The translations under genes and the position numbers were made by a program. The notes beneath the pieces are model-generated. The model saw only the letters and a program-made list of their open reading frames with translations. It made no database searches and was not told the DNA's origin. DNA of 64,000 nucleotides from Arthrobacter sp. SLBN-100 (GTDB lineage: Bacteria > Actinomycetota > Actinomycetes > Actinomycetales > Micrococcaceae): NCBI RefSeq assembly GCF_006715305.1, contig NZ_VFMY01000001.1, positions 4,154,001 through 4,218,000 on the forward strand. Reading direction: 5' to 3'. Numbering within the stretch: the first letter of the stretch is position 1; every line of letters begins with the position of its first letter. Of the stretch, positions 59,043 to 64,000 are shown piece by piece.

Positions 59043-60020
59043 CTAGTCCTTTGCTGGCTGGAGGGTTCGGGCAGGACGGGCAACTCTGGGCGGAGCCGGT
59101 GCAGGTTGGAGCCGGACCCGGACGGCGGCGCCAGCGCAGAGGATGACCGCGAGTGCGCCGAGGGCTGTGGGCCATGTCAGGCTCTCGCCCAGCAGGAGGG
59201 CCGCCCAGCAGATGGTCAGGACCGGCTGGATGAGCTGGATCTGGCTGACCGAGGCGATGGGGCCGATGGCCAGGCCGCGGTACCAGGCGAAGAACGCCAG
59301 GAACATACTGACCACGCCGACGTAGGCGAACGCGAGCCACTCCATCGGCCCGGCCGACGGCGGTTGCTGGGCGATGGACACACCGGTCAGCAGCACCATC
59401 AGCGGCGCCGCCAGCACCAGTGCCCAGGAAACGGTCTGCCAGGCGCCAAGCTCGCGGGCCAGCAGGCCACCCTCCGCGTAGCCGACAGCAGCGGCAGCCA
59501 CCGAACCGAGGAGCAGGCCGTCCGCCCAGTGCAGCTGCCCGAAGCCGCCGGAGTGAAGGGAGGCGAAGACGACGGCTGCGACGGCGCCAGCCGTGGTGAC
59601 CAGCCAGAATGCCGGCGGCGGCCGTTCCCGCCCGCGGAGGACTGCGGCCGTTGCAGTAGCGGCCGGCAGCAAAGCGATCACCACAGCCCCGTGGCTGGCG
59701 GGGGTGGCGGTCAAGGCAAAGGAAGTCAGTAGCGGGAAGCCGACGACGACGCCGGCCGCCACTACGGACAGACGTGCCCATTGCATTCCGCGGGGGAGCC
59801 GCTGCCGGGTAAGTGCCAAGGCTGAACCTGCCAGCACGGCTGCCACCACTGCGCGTCCGGAGCCGATGAAGAGCGGCGACAGGCTGGCCACCGCCACTTT
59901 GGTGAACGGGACGGTGAACGAGAACGCCGCCACTCCAATGAAGCCCAGCCAGACTCCGGAGGCCTGCAGTGGCAGTATCACTGTGCGCTGGATAAGAGTA
60001 GCGCTACTATTGTCTCTCAT
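59043..60020 (-). CDS. EamA/DMT-family exporter
   Basis: A transporter of up to 325 residues with ten membrane helices in two EamA repeats: VAAFSFTVPFTKVAVASLSP in the first and FAYVGVVSMFLAFFAWYRGL with VSQIQLIQPVLTICWAALLL in the second. It probably exports an amino acid or similar metabolite. ATG at 60020 overlaps the start of the divergent MocR gene within a single CATG. GTG at 59981 is an alternative that would put the palindrome at 59991-60014 outside the coding region and may be the better start. Confidence 0.83.
   Translation of the reverse strand: MRDNSSATLIQRTVILPLQASGVWLGFIGVAAFSFTVPFTKVAVASLSPLFIGSGRAVVAAVLAGSALALTRQRLPRGMQWARLSVVAAGVVVGFPLLTSFALTATPASHGAVVIALLPAATATAAVLRGRERPPPAFWLVTTAGAVAAVVFASLHSGGFGQLHWADGLLLGSVAAAAVGYAEGGLLARELGAWQTVSWALVLAAPLMVLLTGVSIAQQPPSAGPMEWLAFAYVGVVSMFLAFFAWYRGLAIGPIASVSQIQLIQPVLTICWAALLLGESLTWPTALGALAVILCAGAAVRVRLQPAPAPPRVARPARTLQPAKD
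59991..60014. promoter_or_regulatory. 24-bp operator-like palindrome between EamA and MocR genes
   Basis: Arms GATAAGAGTAGC and GCTACTATTGTC pair at ten of twelve positions around a perfect core AGTAGCGCTACT. It lies between, and partly within, the start regions of the divergent genes. It is a very good candidate for binding of the MocR regulator. Confidence 0.65.
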
Positions 60021-61431
60021 GAACAACGATAGCAGTTCGCGGATCGCGGCGCACCTGAAAACCTGGATGGCTGGAGCCGCGCCCGGCGCCAAACTGCCGT
60101 CCACCCGTTCGCTGGTGGCCGAGTACCAGGCCAGCCCGGTGACGGTGCAGAAGGCGCTGCAAACACTGACAGCGCAGGGCCTTATCGAGAGCAGGCCCGG
60201 CGTGGGGACATTTGTGCGCGCTGCCCGGACCGCGAAGCCTTCTGACTACGGCTGGCAGACGGCGGCCCTGCGCTCACCTCGCGCGGCGCTGCCCCCGGCA
60301 TCGTCCACCATGCGCGACCTGCCGCTCGGCGTCATTTCCTTCCACTCCGGCTACCCGGCCCGCGAACTGCTGCCCGAACGGCTGGTGCGGGCCGCCCTCA
60401 CCCGGGCTGCCCGCGGCGACGCCGCCCTGTCCCGTCCTCCTGCGGCTGGCCTCCCGGAGCTGCAGTCGTGGTTCGCGCACGAGCTGGGTGCGTTGACGCC
60501 GGCCGGGACCACCCCGCCCAACCCAAGCGACGTCGTCGTGCTTCCTGGAAGCCAGAGCGGACTGAGCTCAATCTTCAGCGCGCTGGTGGGCAGGGGGCAG
60601 CCGCTGCTGCTGGAGTCGCCCACGTACTGGGGCGCCATCCTGGCTGCCGCGCAGGCGGGAGTCCGTGTGGTCCCGGTGCCCACCGGACCGGACGGTCCCG
60701 ACGCCGTGGAACTGACCCGGGCCTTCGAGGAGTCCGGGGCCAGGGTCTTTTACGCGCAACCCAATTACGCGAACCCCACCGGCGCCCAGTGGACGGCGGA
60801 GCGGCGTGACCAGGTGCTGGATGTGGTGCGTGCGCAGGGCGCGTTCCTGGTGGAGGACGACTGGGCGCACGATTTTGGCATCACCACCAGCCCCGTGCCG
60901 GTCGCTTCCCGCGACGACTCGGGCCATGTTGTCTACCTGCGCTCGCTCACCAAGAGTGTGTCCACGTCGATCCGGGTGGCCGCGGTGATCGCCCGCGGTC
61001 CTGCGCGGGAACGCATCCTTGCGGACCGCGCAGCCGAGTCGATGTACGTCAGCGGGCTGCTGCAGGCGGCCGCGCTCGACGTCGTCACGCAGCCAGGGTG
61101 GCAGACGCACCTGCGCAGCCTTCGCCACCAGCTTGAATCCCGCCGCGACCTGCTGGTCGCCAGCCTGCATGAGCACGCGCCGCAGGGCCACATTGAGCAG
61201 GTGCCCAAAGGCGGCCTGAACGTTTGGGTGCGGCTGCCGGACGGGACTGACCTGGCGCGGCTGGCCCGGGACTGCGAATCCGCCGGCGTGGTTATTGCTC
61301 CCGGCAACGAGTGGTTCCCGGCCGAACCGGCGGGCCCGTTCATCCGGCTCAACTACTCAGGGACGAATCCGGGTGCCTTTCCCGAGGGCGCCCGGATCGT
61401 CGGGGAGATGCTGGAACGGAACGGGGGCTAA
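60019..61431 (+). CDS. MocR/PdxR-type regulator (GntR helix-turn-helix fused to aminotransferase)
   Basis: A 470-residue regulator. The winged helix at about 8-70 shows KLPSTRSLVAEYQASPVTVQ (as LPSTRSLVAEYQ) and SRPGVGTFVRA. The remaining part is a fold-type I aminotransferase domain with PGSQSGLSSIF, YAQPNYANPTGAQW, VEDDWAHDF and the PLP Lys in YLRSLTKSVS. Such proteins sense PLP adducts of amines. Divergent from an EamA carrier, it probably controls that carrier. There is no ribosome site before the ATG, so the message may be leaderless. Confidence 0.88.
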   Translation: MNNDSSSRIAAHLKTWMAGAAPGAKLPSTRSLVAEYQASPVTVQKALQTLTAQGLIESRPGVGTFVRAARTAKPSDYGWQTAALRSPRAALPPASSTMRDLPLGVISFHSGYPARELLPERLVRAALTRAARGDAALSRPPAAGLPELQSWFAHELGALTPAGTTPPNPSDVVVLPGSQSGLSSIFSALVGRGQPLLLESPTYWGAILAAAQAGVRVVPVPTGPDGPDAVELTRAFEESGARVFYAQPNYANPTGAQWTAERRDQVLDVVRAQGAFLVEDDWAHDFGITTSPVPVASRDDSGHVVYLRSLTKSVSTSIRVAAVIARGPARERILADRAAESMYVSGLLQAAALDVVTQPGWQTHLRSLRHQLESRRDLLVASLHEHAPQGHIEQVPKGGLNVWVRLPDGTDLARLARDCESAGVVIAPGNEWFPAEPAGPFIRLNYSGTNPGAFPEGARIVGEMLERNGG

Positions 61432-61487
61432 GGGTCAGAGGGCGCATACGGTGCAGACGTCCACAATCATCCGCCGCCTGCGCGCTC

Positions 61488-62039
61488 CTAGTCGCCCCGG
61501 CGTCCGTAAACGGTGACCACGTTGCCCTTGCTGGTCCGGTACTGGTCCTGCAGCTCGAGCCTGGTGGTGGGGTCCCCATCTTCGAACAGGCGGCGGCCTG
61601 TGCCGGCGATGACGGGGTGGGTCATCAGCGTGAGTGAATCCAGCAGCCCCGCGAACAGCAGCTGCCGGGTCACGGAGATGCTGCCGCACACGGCGATCTC
61701 TCCGCCGTCGCGCTCCTTCAGCTTGCCCACGAACTCTTCCAGCGGGGCATCCATGAGGCGCGAGTTCTGCCATTCCAGCGGTTCCTTCAACGACCGGGAG
61801 GCCACAAACTTTTCCACCGAATTGATGAAGGCCGCGAAGTCCTGGTCCGCTGTAGCGGTGGGCCAGTATCCGGCCCATTCCTGGTAGGTGACCCGGCCCA
61901 GCACCACGGTGTCCACCGTTTCCATCATCTTGGTCAGGCCCGCACCGAGCTCGTCGTCGAAGCTGTCGAACTGGAACTTGAACGGTTCTGACACCACACC
62001 GTCCACCGAATGGAACAGACCGGCAGTGACTTTTCGCAT
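61488..62039 (-). CDS. dihydrofolate reductase-like (RibD C-terminal) protein
   Basis: A 183-residue protein of the DHFR/RibD reductase fold. MRKVTAGLFHSVDGVV, VVLGRVTYQEWAGYWP, IAVCGSISVTRQLL and LMTHPVIAGTGRRLFED are typical of the actinobacterial group often called dihydrofolate reductase family. The true substrate is not known. GGAGGTCCCTC directly before 62039 sets the start. Confidence 0.86.
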   Translation of the reverse strand: MRKVTAGLFHSVDGVVSEPFKFQFDSFDDELGAGLTKMMETVDTVVLGRVTYQEWAGYWPTATADQDFAAFINSVEKFVASRSLKEPLEWQNSRLMDAPLEEFVGKLKERDGGEIAVCGSISVTRQLLFAGLLDSLTLMTHPVIAGTGRRLFEDGDPTTRLELQDQYRTSKGNVVTVYGRRGD

Positions 62040-62269
62040 GAGGGACCTCCAGGGTGGCGCCAACGGTTCGGGCAATCCGGCATCGGCGCCGGCCAGGTCC
62101 ACGCTATTAGTTGAAGCTCCGGCAGGGAAGAGGGAAAACATAAACCGGTTTTGGGCTTAGGCGTTAGGTTCGTCACCACCGCCTGCGTGTTGCCGGGATT
62201 CGAGCCCCGGCAGCCCCATACTGGTCTTGAACGGCTGTTGCCGTGCCCCGGCCAGGCAGGAGGAAGTGC

Positions 62270-62716
62270 ATGGAAGCCCTGAAAAAAATCGTGTCCAACC
62301 AGTATTTCCCGGCCGCCGCGGTACTCACCGCAGTGGTCCTCTTCTGGGCCGTTGGCCTCCTGGGCGGACTCTCCCTCCTGAACAACAACCAGCCCCCGCT
62401 CACCACCCTGACCTGGATGCTCTTCGTCTACCTGGCGGCCGTGCTGACGCCGCTCGCCGGCATCCTGGCCGCCGTCGACCTGGTCCGCCGCTGGAAGCGC
62501 AACCGCGTGGCCGTGGCCGGGCCCGTCAACGAGGCCGCGCAGGAAACGGCAGTCTTTGAGGCTGAGCCGGCCCGGGACATGGTGGTCCATCCCGCTTCAG
62601 CTGTGGCGGCGTCGTCGGCTCCCGAAGCGGCAGCAGCCCAGCCCGGCCCCGCACTGTCCAAAGCCCCTCAGGCGACGAAGAACTCGAAGCAGCCAGGACG
62701 CAACCAAGCCGCATAG
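62270..62716 (+). CDS. small membrane protein with two helices
   Basis: A 148-residue protein. Two membrane segments lie at about 15-36 and 48-72, followed by a basic stop VRRWKRNR and a C-terminal tail rich in Ala, Pro and Glu. The ATG has GGAGGAAGTGC upstream. No family is recognised. It converges on the GGDEF-EAL gene. Confidence 0.68.
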   Translation: MEALKKIVSNQYFPAAAVLTAVVLFWAVGLLGGLSLLNNNQPPLTTLTWMLFVYLAAVLTPLAGILAAVDLVRRWKRNRVAVAGPVNEAAQETAVFEAEPARDMVVHPASAVAASSAPEAAAAQPGPALSKAPQATKNSKQPGRNQAA

Positions 62717-62725
62717 CGCGCTTCC

Positions 62726-64000
62726 TTACCGCGCTTTGAGTGCGTTGAGGGCTTCTTCGGCGTGGTGCAGGGCATACTCCAGCCGCGCGCCCGGCTCCGG
62801 CAGCGAGAAAAGGTACCCCTGCAGTGAGTCGCAGTCCAGGGCGGTGAGGTAGTCCGCCTGGGCCACCGTCTCCACACCCTCGGCAGTGACCGTCAAACCA
62901 AGGCTGTGGGCCATGTTGATCATGGAACTGAGGATGGGCAACCGCTCGGTGCCGGTGCGCACCATGGACACAAAGCTTTTGTCGATCTTTACCGTGTCCA
63001 CCGGCAGGTCCTGCAGCCTTCCGAGGGACGAATAACCCGTGCCAAAATCGTCCAGGGCAACCCGGGCGCCGGTGTCCCGCAGGGTGCTGAGCTGTTTGAT
63101 CAGGCTGCAGTCGGCGTCGAAAAATACGGACTCCGTCACCTCCAGCACCAGCTGGTAGGGTGCCACGCCGCTGGCCTCGGCGAGGCGAAGGACTTCATCG
63201 GCGAAATCCGGATCCTGCAGCTGGACGCCGGAAACGTTCACGGACAGGGACCGGGACGGGTCTTCGCTCAGCCACGAGGCCAGCTGCACCATGCCGAGGG
63301 CCATCACTTCGGCGCCGATTTCGTTGATCAGTCCGGTGCGTTCGGCCAGCGGGATAAAGACCGACGGCGGCACGCGCCCGCCGTCCCTGTCCCACCGTGC
63401 CAGCGCCTCGAACTTCACCACCTGGCCCATCCGGTGCGACACGATCGGCTGGAAGTCCACCGAGATCTCGCCCCGGGACACCGCCAGTTGCAGCCGGCTC
63501 TCCATGTCGGTCCGCTGCACCAAGGCGGTCATCATGTCGTCGTGGAACCGGAGGAAGCGGTTCTTTCCCGCGGCCTTGGCTGCGTACATAGCGATGTCCG
63601 CATGCCGCAGCAGTTCGGAGGCGCCCACGTTGTCCTGCCCGAGGGACGCGAGTCCCATGCTGAGGCTGGGCCGCAGCACCCTGCCGTTGATGGTGACGGG
63701 AACGTGCAGGCAGCGGACGATGCAGGCGGCGATTGCATCAGCATCAGGGCAGGCAGTCAGCAGCACTACGAATTCATCGCCCCCGAGCCTGGCCACCACA
63801 TCAGCGGTGGGGACGCAGCCGCGGAGCCGGCGCGCCACCTCGATGAGCATGTCGTCGCCGGCCTGGTGCCCCAGGATGTCGTTGACTTCCTTGAAATCGT
63901 CCAGGTCGAGGAGGAGAACGTCTACGGCCTTCAGCCGCGGCTCCTTGAGGGCGTCCGCCAGTCCGTCGTTGAACACGGCCCTGTTGGCCAGGCCCGTCAG
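62726..64000 (-). CDS. GGDEF-EAL cyclic-di-GMP protein, C-terminal part (5' end outside window)
   Basis: The frame is open to the last base, so the gene begins outside. About 424 residues are seen. The first 160 are a GGDEF domain with TGLANRAVF, LDDFKEVND and the intact active site RLGGDEFV. The rest is an EAL domain with FEALARWDR, VNVSGVQL, VALDDFGTGYSSL, VKIDKSFV and TAEGVE. Both catalytic motifs appear intact, so the protein may make and break cyclic di-GMP. Any N-terminal sensor or membrane part lies beyond the window. Confidence 0.9.
   Translation of the reverse strand: MTGLANRAVFNDGLADALKEPRLKAVDVLLLDLDDFKEVNDILGHQAGDDMLIEVARRLRGCVPTADVVARLGGDEFVVLLTACPDADAIAACIVRCLHVPVTINGRVLRPSLSMGLASLGQDNVGASELLRHADIAMYAAKAAGKNRFLRFHDDMMTALVQRTDMESRLQLAVSRGEISVDFQPIVSHRMGQVVKFEALARWDRDGGRVPPSVFIPLAERTGLINEIGAEVMALGMVQLASWLSEDPSRSLSVNVSGVQLQDPDFADEVLRLAEASGVAPYQLVLEVTESVFFDADCSLIKQLSTLRDTGARVALDDFGTGYSSLGRLQDLPVDTVKIDKSFVSMVRTGTERLPILSSMINMAHSLGLTVTAEGVETVAQADYLTALDCDSLQGYLFSLPEPGARLEYALHHAEEALNALKAR

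Noticed and set aside
1-64000. tRNA, rRNA, insertion sequences and prophage genes
   Set aside because: No cloverleaf with a conserved T-loop, no rRNA stretch and no transposase or integrase motif was found by reading, although a short RNA gene could be missed.

Overview
The window is high-GC (mostly GC at third codon positions) and uses ATG/GTG/TTG starts with clear AGGAGG-type ribosome sites. Gene content (Nramp-like and PRC-barrel genes, DUF4383, EcsC, GerMN lipoprotein, gluconate operon, MocR/EamA pair) and a dispersed GGTTGAGCCTGTCGAAACC repeat point to an actinobacterium of the Arthrobacter/Pseudarthrobacter group, chromosomal DNA. This is inferred from family content; no rRNA marker is present. 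No tRNA, rRNA, CRISPR array, transposase or phage gene was found.

Layout. 1-4.6 kb: 3' end of an Orc/Cdc6-like AAA ATPase, a methyltransferase, a membrane-anchored HNH protein, a cytosine deaminase, a DUF2171 protein, a broken DeoR gene and an EcsC protein. 5.1-10.6 kb: an ABC-2 exporter operon with a lipoprotein, and a two-component system whose genes face each other and overlap at their 3' ends. 10.8-21.4 kb: an acid-sugar cluster consisting of a DeoR regulator, a DUF1537 kinase fused in one reading frame to a PdxA-type dehydrogenase, and, divergently, a complete Dpp/Opp ABC importer, an aldo/keto reductase and an HpcH/HpaI aldolase. Two inverted repeats near the divergent promoter look like the regulator's sites.

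21.4-29 kb: mixed envelope and housekeeping genes (secreted proteins, metallophosphoesterase lipoprotein, HsdA-like SDR, GerMN lipoprotein, CPBP protease, DUF4383, GNAT). 28.2-35.8 kb: nucleoside salvage (ribokinase, MFS transporter, nucleoside hydrolase, probably a GntR/UTRA regulator) interrupted by two paralogous secreted subtilases that share a GGGGC-N3/4-CCCC palindrome upstream. 36.7-39.2 kb: an overlapping operon of lipoprotein, divergent Nramp-family transporter and two PRC-barrel proteins.

39.2-48.1 kb is a defence island: a complete type I Wadjet system (jetABCD, overlapping genes on the minus strand), followed by a NERD-domain nuclease-like gene and preceded by a PIN toxin/Phd antitoxin pair. 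48.2-64 kb: LysR/PrpF/MatC tricarboxylate module, flavin monooxygenase, cold-shock gene with a structured leader, gluconate operon (GntR, gntK, gntP), TfoX-like protein, SDR, PaiB-like protein, a MocR/EamA divergent pair sharing an operator, a DHFR-like reductase, a small membrane protein and the 3' part of a GGDEF-EAL protein cut by the window edge.

The known defence system is Wadjet. The less familiar material is the fused kinase-dehydrogenase acid-sugar cluster, the Nramp/PRC-barrel operon, the NERD gene beside Wadjet, and the repeat family that supplies stop codons and even codons of jetC.
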